From: a virus
Reading direction: 5' to 3' (one strand)
IMG/VR virus record: IMGVR_UViG_3300008735_000126
Location: 1 to 20,266 of that record
DNA length: 20,266 bases
A program made the translations under genes and the position numbers. Below the pieces are notes generated by a model. It did no database searches. It saw only the letters and a program-made list of their open reading frames with translations, and was not told the DNA's origin. Below, one piece after another: positions 1 to 7,694 of the stretch. Numbering within the stretch: the stretch's first letter is position 1; each line of letters opens with the position of its first letter.

Positions 1-1256
1 CTGATGCAAGATGGCAAACAGCGGCCGCCGCTAAAGTAAGTGGCACAGGCGCTGGTACTGCATCAAGTATTGCAGATTTATTAAGCGATGATTTCCTAGA
101 TCCGGATGCTCCAGATCCTGCGTCATATCCACGTGGTATGTTGCTATGGAATACAAGACGCAGTGGTTATACAGTAAAAGAATATAAGAAAGATTTTGTT
201 ACAACATCAAAATATTCTTCAGGTAACCCACGTATGTCAAGCGAATCTGTTGCTACTTATTATCCAGATCGTTGGACAAACAAGTCAGGCACAAAATCTA
301 ATGGAACACTATACGCAGGTCGCAAGGCCCAACGTGCAGTCGTTGTTGCCGCAATGAAATCAGCGGTTGATGCAAATACAGATATTCGTGAAGAGCAACG
401 TCAATTTAACTTACTTGCCGCCCCTGGATATCCAGAATTGCTATCAAATATGACTACATTGAACGTAGATAGAAAAGAAACTGCTCACGTTATTGGTGAT
501 ACTCCGTTCCGTTTAGCAGATAATTCTGCGAAAATTCAAGTATGGAGTAAAAACTCTAATGCAGCCGAAGATAACGGTGAAGATGGCCTAGTAACTAATA
601 ATGAATATATGTCAGTTTACTACCCATCAGGGTTATCAAATGACCTAGCAGGTAACAAAATTGTTGTTCCGGCAAGTCATATGGTATTACGCACATTTGC
701 TTATAATGATAGTGTCGGTTATCCATGGTTTGCGGCCGCAGGCACAAACAGAGGAAAAATTTCCAATGCTACAGCAATTGGTTATATTGATGGATCAGGA
801 GAGTTTAACAGCATTGCAGTTAGAGAAGGACTACGTGACGTATTATATACTGATAACATTAATCCATTAACATTTATTAATGGCAGTGGTTTGATGAACT
901 TTGGTAATAAGACCCGCTCTTCTACATCTTCCGCAATTGATAGAGTTAACGTTTCAAGACTCGTGTCTTACATGAGACGTCAACTAGATCTTATCGCAAA
1001 ACCATTTATTTTCGAACCCAATGATGAATTAACCCGTAACGAAATTAAGGGTGTAATTGATTCATTTTGTAATGAACTATTGGCTAAGCGAGCAATTGGT
1101 GATTACTTGGTAGTATGTGATGAAACTAATAACACCCCGGCTAGAATTGATCGTAACGAATTATACGTTGACGTAGCAATTGAGCCAATTAAGGCGTTAG
1201 AGTTCATTTATATTCCAGTAAGATTGAAGAATACAGGAGAAATCGCGGCTCTATAG
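1..1256 (+). CDS. 18: Contractile tail sheath protein (T4 gp18-like), 5' end missing
   Basis: The reading frame is open from base 3 to the stop at 1254-1256, giving about 417 residues. The true start lies upstream of the window, so the first internal ATG at 138 is not the start. The sheath protein polymerises around the tail tube and contracts to drive DNA injection. The C-terminal third reads like the conserved sheath core: a long helix region with RNEIKGVIDSF, then YLVVCDETNNTP and a final strand region (YVDVAIEPIKALEFIYIPV) that in this family links neighbouring subunits. T4 gp18 is about 660 aa, so roughly a third or more of the gene may be missing. It is followed by a hairpin and then the tail tube gene, the usual 18-19 order in T4-like phages. 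Identification is from family sequence features recalled, not from a search. Confidence 0.9.
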   Translation, partial: DARWQTAAAAKVSGTGAGTASSIADLLSDDFLDPDAPDPASYPRGMLLWNTRRSGYTVKEYKKDFVTTSKYSSGNPRMSSESVATYYPDRWTNKSGTKSNGTLYAGRKAQRAVVVAAMKSAVDANTDIREEQRQFNLLAAPGYPELLSNMTTLNVDRKETAHVIGDTPFRLADNSAKIQVWSKNSNAAEDNGEDGLVTNNEYMSVYYPSGLSNDLAGNKIVVPASHMVLRTFAYNDSVGYPWFAAAGTNRGKISNATAIGYIDGSGEFNSIAVREGLRDVLYTDNINPLTFINGSGLMNFGNKTRSSTSSAIDRVNVSRLVSYMRRQLDLIAKPFIFEPNDELTRNEIKGVIDSFCNELLAKRAIGDYLVVCDETNNTPARIDRNELYVDVAIEPIKALEFIYIPVRLKNTGEIAAL

Positions 1257-1270
1257 AGTTTAAACAATGA

Positions 1271-1296
1271 TTAGGGGTGGCAAAAACCACCCCTAA
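1271..1296 (+). terminator. Hairpin between sheath and tube genes
   Basis: A perfect 10-bp inverted repeat (TTAGGGGTGG / CCACCCCTAA) encloses the 6-base loop CAAAAA, 14 bases after the sheath stop. The stem is GC-rich against an AT-rich background. No run of T follows, so it may be a weak terminator, an mRNA 3'-end stabiliser or a processing site rather than a strict intrinsic terminator. A late-promoter-like box follows at once, which fits a transcription unit boundary. Confidence 0.6.
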
Positions 1297-1302
1297 TACA
1301 TA

Positions 1303-1310
1303 GATAAATA
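1303..1310 (+). promoter_or_regulatory. Late-promoter-like box upstream of gp19
   Basis: GATAAATA matches the T4-type late promoter TATAAATA at 7 of 8 positions. It lies 20 bases before the tube start, leaving room for a short leader with the AGGAG ribosome site at 1319-1323. It sits between the hairpin and the gene it would serve. Inferred from position and motif only. Confidence 0.5.
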
Positions 1311-1329
1311 AAAGAAATAGGAGAATAAT

Positions 1330-1938
1330 ATGTCCGTAGCGTCATTAACAAAATTCACAGTTCCAATTAGTGGAGCCGGATCTCAAGGTACTTTGATGCC
1401 GAAATTGAAATATCGCTTTAGAGCGATAATGGAAAACTTTGGCGTTACTACTCCGAGATCAGAAATCACAAAGAATGTAATGGATATTACTCGACCAACA
1501 GCATCCTTTGAGAATCAAATTATAGATGTTTACAACTCAAGAATTAATGTTCTTGGTAAACATACATGGGAACCAGTTACAATTAATCTACGTGATGATG
1601 TAAACGGTGAGATGACTCGCCGAGTAGGTGAACAAATGCAGAAGCAGTTCGACTTCTTCGAGCAAATGAGTTCAGTATCTGGTATTGATTACAAGTTTAC
1701 ACTAAAGTACGAAGTACTTGACGGTGGTAACGGTGCGACAGCCCCGGGTGTTCTAGAAACATGGGAATTGTACGGTTGCTATATTGAAAACGTAAATTAT
1801 AATGACTTGACTTATACAGCAAGTGACCCAGCAACAATTACAATGTCAATTAGATATGATAACGCATTGAACACACCGATTGGTAATGGTGTTGGTGCGC
1901 CCGTATCAAGAGGAGCAGGTTCAGTAGCGACAGGCTAA
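1330..1938 (+). CDS. 19: Tail tube protein (T4 gp19-like)
   Basis: This 202-aa protein forms the stacked hexameric tube inside the sheath through which DNA leaves the head. The N-terminus (FTVPI, then PKLKYRFRAIMENFG) and the middle (SRINVLGKHTWEPVTINLRD) are typical of the T4-like tube family, which carries an N-terminal arm and a beta-barrel. The C-terminal portion has a paired-strand pattern with WELYGCYIENVNYNDL and ends in a Gly/Ala/Ser-rich tail. It is longer than T4 gp19 (163 aa), as I recall is common in marine relatives. The start is supported by AGGAG seven bases upstream and by a late-promoter-like box. It lies directly after the sheath gene, the expected tail order. Confidence 0.92.
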   Translation: MSVASLTKFTVPISGAGSQGTLMPKLKYRFRAIMENFGVTTPRSEITKNVMDITRPTASFENQIIDVYNSRINVLGKHTWEPVTINLRDDVNGEMTRRVGEQMQKQFDFFEQMSSVSGIDYKFTLKYEVLDGGNGATAPGVLETWELYGCYIENVNYNDLTYTASDPATITMSIRYDNALNTPIGNGVGAPVSRGAGSVATG

Positions 1939-1942
1939 TTTA

Positions 1943-2953
1943 ATGGCATCGTATCTTAACAATTATTTGCGTGGTATTGGGGCCGGCGGTTTTATGAAGG
2001 ACTACCGCCACGCAAGTAACCTTTACACACATTCTAATTACAGACTTTCACCTAAGTTTAGATTTTTATATCATTGTGTTTTTATTTTAGATAGTTCTGC
2101 AAAGACATTAAATTATCAAGACAATGAAGTAGGCTTTATGGTAAAGTCTGTTGATCTACCAGGTGTTAGTTTTGATGTAGAGGAACTTAAACAATACAAT
2201 AGAAAGTCTTTTAATTATACAGGTGTTGCGTATAACGGTGTAAACATCGTATTTCATGATGATAACGCAAATAATGTTAGAAACTTTCTTTCAAATGTTT
2301 ATAACCACTACACTTCTGACGGGAATAAGGCCGATGGTGAATATGGTATTAGAACATCAGGATTAAAAGACACCTATCAGGAAGCAAGTTCAAGTGCATT
2401 ATTGAGTTGGGGTTTAGATTCTAACTTTACTTTGCAAGGAACAAATTTAATTAAAGAAATACAAATATATTCTTTATCAAAAGGAATAGGAAGTAGATAT
2501 AGTTTAAAAAATCCTATCGTAACCCAATTCTCTCATGGGTCCCATGATCAATCAGACGGCTCTGGTCCCAAGGAAAGTAATATTGCTATAAGTTATGATG
2601 CGTATACATATGCAGATATCCCCGTGGCACAGATTCCAAATTTTGGGGCTGCTGGTTATGACAGACTTCCAGGATCCACTGCAGACGGACTTGGAGCAAG
2701 CAGTGAATCAATAATATCAGGGTTGCGTGGAGTATTAGATTCTATTCCTGATAAAAATCCATATGATATATTAAATACAGCAGTACAAACCGCGGCACAA
2801 ATTGAAGCATTTGATAGTCAGAATTTAATACAATCTGCATTTGGGTCTTCTTTGCCGTCTACAATAGAGCAGGTTGTTAAAAACGCATCACACGCATTTC
2901 CTACTGCCACCGTTAGAAAAGCACAGGAAATAATTAAAGGAATTAAAGGTTAA
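1943..2953 (+). CDS. Conserved tail-tube-like virion protein
   Basis: This 336-aa protein starts four bases after the gp19 stop and is probably translated from the same message; its Shine-Dalgarno is weak. The N-terminus (YLRGIGAGGFMKDYRHAS, then YRLSPKFRFLYH) and the block MVKSVDLPGVSF...LKQYNRK...HDDNANNVRNF (about residues 66-115) resemble a virion protein I recall from marine T4-like phages. The pattern of a strand, 'PGVSF', and a 'HDDN..N.VRN' helix suggests a fold like the tube family, to which T4 baseplate tube proteins gp48 and gp54 also belong. It could be a tube-initiating or tube-capping protein. The last 80 residues are Ser/Gly/Asp-rich and probably flexible. The assignment to a particular T4 gene is not certain. 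Confidence 0.6.
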   Translation: MASYLNNYLRGIGAGGFMKDYRHASNLYTHSNYRLSPKFRFLYHCVFILDSSAKTLNYQDNEVGFMVKSVDLPGVSFDVEELKQYNRKSFNYTGVAYNGVNIVFHDDNANNVRNFLSNVYNHYTSDGNKADGEYGIRTSGLKDTYQEASSSALLSWGLDSNFTLQGTNLIKEIQIYSLSKGIGSRYSLKNPIVTQFSHGSHDQSDGSGPKESNIAISYDAYTYADIPVAQIPNFGAAGYDRLPGSTADGLGASSESIISGLRGVLDSIPDKNPYDILNTAVQTAAQIEAFDSQNLIQSAFGSSLPSTIEQVVKNASHAFPTATVRKAQEIIKGIKG

Positions 2954-2958
2954 TAACA

Positions 2959-3366
2959 ATGCCTAATTATACAAATTATTATAAAAATACAGCACAACCT
3001 ATAAATGAAACTAGTTCAGGCAAATTAAGTGTTGACGACAAAAGGCAAAAGTTCTTTAATAATTATTATACAAAAGTTCAATCAGTTGATCCGGCCCAAT
3101 ATGATATTGTTATCGGTTTTTTAAAGGGAAGAGGTTATGAAGAATCTGTTCAAAGAAATTTATCAATTACATTAATGGAAATCGCTGTAGAACAGGATGT
3201 AAATATAGTAGATTTAATAAATCAACTTGAAGAAGTAAAAGATTCTATAAAATTAAATACTCTTCTATGCATATTATGTAATACTACAAGAAATAGAACA
3301 AGTGTGTTAGGTTTTAAAAAAGATGGCTCAATAAATAGTACAGTAAAAAGAACAATACTGGCTTAA
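2959..3366 (+). CDS. Small conserved marine T4-like phage protein, probably virion-associated
   Basis: This 135-aa protein lies five bases after the preceding gene. The N-terminus is Tyr/Asn-rich and probably extended (YTNYYKNTAQPIN). The middle is an all-helical domain (about residues 45-105: IVIGFLKGRGYEESVQ and a following helix with IAVEQDVNIVDLINQLEEV). The C-terminus NRTSVLGFKKDGSIN...KRTIL is a motif I associate with hypothetical proteins near the tail and neck genes of marine T4-like phages. No catalytic motif is visible. It may be a small neck, tail-completion or assembly protein; the role is inferred only from its position between tail and head-completion genes. Confidence 0.6.
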   Translation: MPNYTNYYKNTAQPINETSSGKLSVDDKRQKFFNNYYTKVQSVDPAQYDIVIGFLKGRGYEESVQRNLSITLMEIAVEQDVNIVDLINQLEEVKDSIKLNTLLCILCNTTRNRTSVLGFKKDGSINSTVKRTILA

Positions 3367-3369
3367 ATT

Positions 3370-3804
3370 ATGGCAAAATATGCCCAAGGGAAATTCATTC
3401 CCAAAAATAATAAAAAATATGTAGGAAAAGGTTCACCAACTTATAGAAGTGGTTGGGAGTTTGCCTTTATGAAATTCTGTGACAACCACCCGTCAGTAAC
3501 TGAATGGGCAAGCGAACCAATGAAGATTCCATATCGTAATCCTTTAACAGGCAGACAAACTGTTTATGTTCCAGATTTTTTAATCATATACGAAGGCAAA
3601 AGCGGAAGACGCGCAGAATTAATAGAAATAAAACCCAAAAGCCAAACATTGAAAGAACGCGCCGGCCGTAGTAAATATAATCAAGCAAGTGTCGCAGTTA
3701 ACCATGCAAAATGGGAAGCAGCCTATAAATGGTGTCAACGACAAGGCATACAATTTCGTATCGTAACAGAGGATGATATTTTTCATCAAGGCCGCAAACG
3801 CTAA
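3370..3804 (+). CDS. 4: Head completion protein, gp4-like nuclease fold
   Basis: The T4 gp4 (also called gp50/65) family acts after packaging to finish the filled head before tail joining, and it has a TnsA/restriction-endonuclease-like fold. The 144-aa length fits the family (about 150 aa). The expected motif series is present: YRSGWE with Glu30, VTEWASEP with Glu49, YVPDF with Asp69, and ELIEIKPKSQ with Glu86, Lys88 and Gln92. Together these form the E...PD...(E)xK pattern of this nuclease superfamily. The C-terminal helix (AVNHAKWEAAYKWCQ) followed by a strand (FRIVTEDDIF) is also characteristic. It starts three bases after the previous stop. It is the last recognisable virion gene before the accessory cassette. 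Confidence 0.85.
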   Translation: MAKYAQGKFIPKNNKKYVGKGSPTYRSGWEFAFMKFCDNHPSVTEWASEPMKIPYRNPLTGRQTVYVPDFLIIYEGKSGRRAELIEIKPKSQTLKERAGRSKYNQASVAVNHAKWEAAYKWCQRQGIQFRIVTEDDIFHQGRKR

Positions 3805-3815
3805 TAAGTAATAGT

Positions 3816-4544
3816 GTGTCCTTCAATAGTTTTAAATATATTTTTGTCTGCTATCCACACGGCGGCGGCGGCGAATTTTTATCATACATTATAAGCAAAG
3901 CAGAAGAATGTAATACATTAGTGCGACGAAAAGTTGGCAATCGTACAAAAGTACATGACATTTTTAATCAGCATATGCTTAGAATGGATTTTAGTATTGA
4001 TCGTTGTTTTAATGATTACGGTGATAATGGCGATTTGACTGGAATAGATGACAGCAAGTATGTTGTAGTTCCTACACATTACAGGGAAGATGCCGTAGGA
4101 CAATATTTTAAGAATTATAAGTTTGTAAACATTTTATATCCGAGAACAGAAGAAGGCCACAAAAGAGTTTTGTGTAATATTAAAGATAAAGTTTGGATGC
4201 AGCCCCAACCTACTCAGTTGGAATTCTTTGGTATGCTTCAGCAATTGGAAAAGGATGTAGGCAATAGAGATTGGTTTGTTAATACACACTTTTCAATGAA
4301 CACAATTGACATACTTCTAGCATCTCAAGGAAAAGAACTAACTGATGAGAATAGAGAACAACTTGAAAATGATTGGAATAATGATTTACAAACAAAGCAT
4401 AAGAAAAAAGATAACAACTTGTGTATTGAATATGAAAATATTATTAATAGTTTAGAACAAATTGGAAAATACTTAGACATTACTATTACAGAAAAAATGC
4501 AAATAGAATTACAAGAAAAAATACAAAATGATGAAAAAATATGA
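3816..4544 (+). CDS. P-loop / sulfotransferase-like protein of unknown function
   Basis: This 242-aa protein starts at a GTG 11 bases after the gp4 stop. The N-terminal strand and glycine loop, YIFVCYPHGGGGEFLSYIIS (residues 8-27), look like the phosphate-binding loop that opens a sulfotransferase-type fold, and similar 'GGGGEFLS' openings occur, as I recall, in uncharacterised phage proteins. A later VNILYPRTEEG could be another nucleotide-fold strand-turn. The last 80 residues are Lys/Glu/Asn-rich helices. No clear PAPS 3'-phosphate motif is visible, so a sulfotransferase activity is only a suggestion; a kinase-like or glycan-related role is equally open. Its end overlaps the next gene by 17 bases, so the two are likely translated together. 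Confidence 0.55.
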   Translation: MSFNSFKYIFVCYPHGGGGEFLSYIISKAEECNTLVRRKVGNRTKVHDIFNQHMLRMDFSIDRCFNDYGDNGDLTGIDDSKYVVVPTHYREDAVGQYFKNYKFVNILYPRTEEGHKRVLCNIKDKVWMQPQPTQLEFFGMLQQLEKDVGNRDWFVNTHFSMNTIDILLASQGKELTDENREQLENDWNNDLQTKHKKKDNNLCIEYENIINSLEQIGKYLDITITEKMQIELQEKIQNDEKI

Positions 4545-5415
4545 TCTAAATTATATTGATATAATGGTACAGTATGCATGTAGTTTATCTTGCAAGGGTT
4601 GTATTACGTTGTCTAATTATGATCGTAAAGGACATGTTTCTTGGAAGGAGGGCGAACAATGGTTAAGGGAGTGGAGTCTACGCATTAAACCAAAAGAAAT
4701 CAATCTAATGGGAGGTGAACCACTACTAAACAAAGATTTCCAACAATGGTTATATGGCGTAAGGGAGTACTTTCCAAAATCTCGTATTAAGTTTATTACC
4801 AATGGATTCCATTATAAGTCTCGTCCGGCGTTATACCAATGGTGTAAAGAAGTTAATAATGTATTAATACAAACTAGTTTACACTATCGCCCTCCTCCTG
4901 AGAAATATATAGATAGTATTAAATTCTTTTTAAGTCAAACTGATTGGAAAATAGATGGCATACCGTTTGATCCGCCTGATAAACTTATTAAATTAATTGA
5001 TAAGAATACTAATATTAAATGGCATATGAACTTGTTTGGAGAATTTAGGCGTCCGTTCATGGGAGAAGGTGCGAATATATATCCAGCAAATAACGACAAT
5101 TATATAGGAGCACATAGAGTATGTGGATCACCAAATTCTCCAACAATATATAAAAATAAATTATATAAATGCCCTGCAATTGCTAACCTAGAAGATACAT
5201 TAAGAGTTTTTGGTAAAGAGAACGAAGAACAATGGGCACCATACTTAAATACTGGATTAGACTATAATAGCGATTTAGATAAGTTTATAGGAAATATATA
5301 TAAACCAGATCCAGTAGCATGTAGAGCATGTAGCAGTAATTCGCAAGAGATTGAATATGATCATTATGCACTCGGAAATGTTATTACAAGGAAAGAATAT
5401 AATAAAATAAAATGA
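4528..5415 (+). CDS. Radical SAM enzyme with C-terminal SPASM/twitch-like cysteines
   Basis: This 295-aa protein carries the radical SAM signature CxxxCxxC at Cys18, Cys22 and Cys25 (CSLSCKGC), which would hold a [4Fe-4S] cluster that cleaves S-adenosylmethionine to a 5'-deoxyadenosyl radical. The SAM-binding GGEP motif is at residues 62-65 and is followed by PLLNKDF, as in the AdoMet radical barrel. FITNG (89-93) is the usual next strand. Four C-terminal cysteines (Cys199, Cys215, Cys265, Cys268), with YKNKLYKCPA around Cys215, resemble a twitch/SPASM half that binds an auxiliary cluster. Enzymes of this architecture often modify peptides, proteins or small carbohydrates. The substrate here is unknown. 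The start ATGATG overlaps the previous gene by 17 bases, and its stop overlaps the next ATG (ATGA). Confidence 0.85.
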   Translation: MMKKYDLNYIDIMVQYACSLSCKGCITLSNYDRKGHVSWKEGEQWLREWSLRIKPKEINLMGGEPLLNKDFQQWLYGVREYFPKSRIKFITNGFHYKSRPALYQWCKEVNNVLIQTSLHYRPPPEKYIDSIKFFLSQTDWKIDGIPFDPPDKLIKLIDKNTNIKWHMNLFGEFRRPFMGEGANIYPANNDNYIGAHRVCGSPNSPTIYKNKLYKCPAIANLEDTLRVFGKENEEQWAPYLNTGLDYNSDLDKFIGNIYKPDPVACRACSSNSQEIEYDHYALGNVITRKEYNKIK

Positions 5416-6215
5416 GTAAATTAATCACAGCCGGCTGTGGTATTAGCCAGCGAGACTTTAAACATTATCCAATTTGGGTACACTTTCCCACACTTACGCA
5501 CAAATTAAAACACATTTCTATTGGCGGCCCAGCAGTGGGCAATGAGTATATTGGCCGCACTTGCAAAAAACATATATTAGAAAACTTAGATGTTGAAGCA
5601 GTTATTATACAATGGACTAGTATTGGTAAACTTGATTTATTTGTAGAGAACGAAGAAATACTTTCTCAAATAAAAGACTTTAATTTACGAAATTTTATTG
5701 TCGATATGGATGCTAATGTCGTCGATGGAAGAGGTTTTTGGGCGAGCAGTAGCAGTGATGATAACGTAATTAAAGAAGTTTACAACGATGTTTTTAAATC
5801 TAATATATATGAGCACATGAAAGATCTAGAGCAAATATTAGATATACAAACATTGTGTGAGTTGCATGGAATTCCATATTATTTTTTCTTTGGCTATGCT
5901 TTTAATTTTGATTTTATAAAAGAGACACCTGAATTACAGCATTTATATTATAATATAAATTGGAATAAGTTTATAACGCCAAAACCAATATATGAAATTT
6001 ATAAAGAAAGTGAAGAGTTTGAATTAGACGTATTTGATAAAGATGCAAGATATATGTCACCCAACAGTGCGTTTCAAATTGATTTTTATGTTAAATATAT
6101 AATACCAATATTAAATGACTATTTTACTACTATAAATTTTGATATCGAACGATTACAAAAACATAGCATTAAATTGGCACAAAATTTAAGAAAATTATAT
6201 GGAAATATGGAATAA
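5412..6215 (+). CDS. SGNH/GDSL-hydrolase-like protein, probably catalytically degenerate
   Basis: This 267-aa protein is coupled to the preceding radical SAM gene by an ATGA overlap. It follows the block order of phage SGNH-like proteins: an opening strand and turn (LITAGCGISQRDF, 4-16), then SIGGPAVGNEYIGRT (36-50) as the Gly...GN block, and AVIIQWTSIGKLDLF (63-77) as the following strand. In active relatives the first block carries a catalytic Ser and a late D-x-H-P-N block carries the His. Here the first block is GCGIS and the late block reads YMSPNSAF (214-221), so the usual Ser and His positions look changed. It may be a binding protein or use other residues. This is very AT-rich DNA (15 of 60 bases at 6121-6180 are G or C). 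The family call is by pattern only. Confidence 0.55.
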   Translation: MSKLITAGCGISQRDFKHYPIWVHFPTLTHKLKHISIGGPAVGNEYIGRTCKKHILENLDVEAVIIQWTSIGKLDLFVENEEILSQIKDFNLRNFIVDMDANVVDGRGFWASSSSDDNVIKEVYNDVFKSNIYEHMKDLEQILDIQTLCELHGIPYYFFFGYAFNFDFIKETPELQHLYYNINWNKFITPKPIYEIYKESEEFELDVFDKDARYMSPNSAFQIDFYVKYIIPILNDYFTTINFDIERLQKHSIKLAQNLRKLYGNME

Positions 6216-7152
6216 AATAACAATTGTTCATGTAGAGCCAACAACCAAATGTAATGCTAGTTGCCCAGGATGTCCGCGCAATAATAATGGATATGGACTT
6301 AAAGACAATTTTGAATTAATTGATCTTGATCTAGATTTTTTTATTGATTTTGTTAATAAATGTAATATATTAAAAAATATTCATTTATGTGGAAATCGAG
6401 GAGACCCTGCAGCCTATAAGCATCTTAAAGATCTTTTAAGATTGGTATCATTCGATAACAGAGAATTTTTTGTTTCAATGCACACAAGCGGTAGTTTAAG
6501 ATCTACGACTTGGTGGGCCGATTTAGGAAGTTATAAAAGCAATCAACTTGAAGTTACTTTCTCAATTGATGGACTAGAGGATACAAATCATATCTATAGA
6601 CAAGGCACAAATTTTAATAAAATAATAGATAATGCAAAGGCATATATCGACGCCGGCGGCCACGCGGTGTGGAAATTTTTAACGTTTAAACATAACCAGC
6701 ACCAAGTTGAAGAGGCAAGGGAATTGTCTCATAAATTAGGGTTTTCAGAATTTTATACAGAATTGCCCTATGTGCCAGAGGCATTTCATTGGAAAACTAA
6801 TGAAAGATATTTATTAGAGTTTCCTGATGAAGATAATAATTCATATGACTCAGTAAAGACTCAAGTATTCGAAAACACAGCAATTTCAAATGAAGTAGAT
6901 AAAAAAGCCTATTTAGATAAGATTATTTCCAATAATTATGTCGATCCAAATGTTTGTGATCATTTACAGTGCTCTGACGATGATGAGCATTATCAACTTT
7001 TTATAAGCGCAGATGGCGTAATTCATCCTTGCTGTTTTTGGGAAGATGAAAGAAAAGAAGTTTATGATATTGAAACTTTAAACATAGCAAAAGAATTTTC
7101 CCAAGGATTGTATCGAAAGACATGTTTAGAAGTATGCGGAGTGATTAAATAA
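6199..7152 (+). CDS. Radical SAM/SPASM-type enzyme
   Basis: This 317-aa protein has the CxxxCxxC cluster motif at Cys18, Cys22 and Cys25 (CNASCPGC), at exactly the same residue numbers as the other radical SAM protein of this cassette, after an EPTTKCN lead-in typical of SPASM family members. The usual GGEP is replaced by CGNRGDP (64-70), which occurs in some members. FSIDGL (121-126) is a further barrel strand motif. The C-terminal part holds Cys253, Cys258, ISADGVIHPCCFW with Cys278/279, and Cys309/Cys313, matching a SPASM auxiliary-cluster layout. Such proteins often install cross-links or modify peptides, or modify sugars, but the substrate is unknown here. It overlaps the SGNH-like gene by 17 bases and ends four bases before gp16. 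Confidence 0.87.
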   Translation: MEIWNKITIVHVEPTTKCNASCPGCPRNNNGYGLKDNFELIDLDLDFFIDFVNKCNILKNIHLCGNRGDPAAYKHLKDLLRLVSFDNREFFVSMHTSGSLRSTTWWADLGSYKSNQLEVTFSIDGLEDTNHIYRQGTNFNKIIDNAKAYIDAGGHAVWKFLTFKHNQHQVEEARELSHKLGFSEFYTELPYVPEAFHWKTNERYLLEFPDEDNNSYDSVKTQVFENTAISNEVDKKAYLDKIISNNYVDPNVCDHLQCSDDDEHYQLFISADGVIHPCCFWEDERKEVYDIETLNIAKEFSQGLYRKTCLEVCGVIK

Positions 7153-7156
7153 CGTT

Positions 7157-7648
7157 ATGACAAAAAAACTAGAAGAACTTTTTGATTTAGCACAATCAGA
7201 GCAAGAAGAAGAGAAGCCCTCGGACTTTAAACCCGAAGAAGCAACAAAACTACAGTCAGTATTAAGCGATGTAGATAAAATTGATAGTGCATTACCACTA
7301 GTTAGAGATTTAGAATCTAATGATAAAGAAATGGACAACATTGCTGAAAAGTCCATAACAACATTTAATGATCTAATGGATTTGGGCATGAATGTAGAAG
7401 CACGATACGCAGGTAAGATATTTGAAGTAGCAGGCACTATGATGAAGAACGCCATTGATGCTAAAGCCGCAAAAATTGATAAGAAATTGCGTATGGTTGA
7501 ATTGCAAATTAAGAAGCAACGTGTAGATCAACAAGAAAGGGATGTTGGCGGACTAGAAATAGAAGCAGAAGCAACTATTGTAGCAGATCGCAACGAACTA
7601 ATTAAGCAAATCCTAGATCAAAATAAAGACAGCAAAGATAAAAAATAG
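7157..7648 (+). CDS. 16: Terminase small subunit (T4 gp16-like)
   Basis: gp16 recognises the DNA to be packaged and stimulates the large terminase gp17. The 163-aa length matches T4 gp16 (164 aa). The family core is clear: DVDKIDSALPLVRDLESNDKE, then TTFNDLMDLGMNVEARYAG, FEVAGTMMKNAIDAKAAKIDKKLRMVELQIKK. These are two long antiparallel coiled-coil helices that form the oligomeric ring. The acidic N-terminal extension and the Lys/Asp-rich C-terminus are probably flexible. It begins four bases after the second radical SAM gene, so the accessory cassette and packaging genes probably share a transcript. In T4 gene 16 is followed directly by 17; here about 1.7 kb with three genes intervenes. Confidence 0.88.
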   Translation: MTKKLEELFDLAQSEQEEEKPSDFKPEEATKLQSVLSDVDKIDSALPLVRDLESNDKEMDNIAEKSITTFNDLMDLGMNVEARYAGKIFEVAGTMMKNAIDAKAAKIDKKLRMVELQIKKQRVDQQERDVGGLEIEAEATIVADRNELIKQILDQNKDSKDKK

Positions 7649-7657
7649 TGTGATTTA

Positions 7658-7665
7658 AATAAATA
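7658..7665 (+). promoter_or_regulatory. Late-promoter-like box
   Basis: AATAAATA, inside TTTAAATAAATAAG, follows gp16 and precedes the next start by 29 bases. It matches seven of the eight positions of the T4 late box. A purine-rich AAAAGAG Shine-Dalgarno-like site lies at 7680-7686. The region is so AT-rich that chance occurrence must be considered. Confidence 0.4.
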
Positions 7666-7694
7666 AGTAATATAAAACTTAAAAGAGTACCCTT

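Noticed and set aside
661-870. 69-aa ORF inside the sheath gene
   Set aside because: It lies wholly in the sheath frame region and has no start signal; a shadow.
138-1256. Sheath start at ATG 138
   Set aside because: The frame is open back to base 3 with sheath-like residues, so the gene begins before the window.
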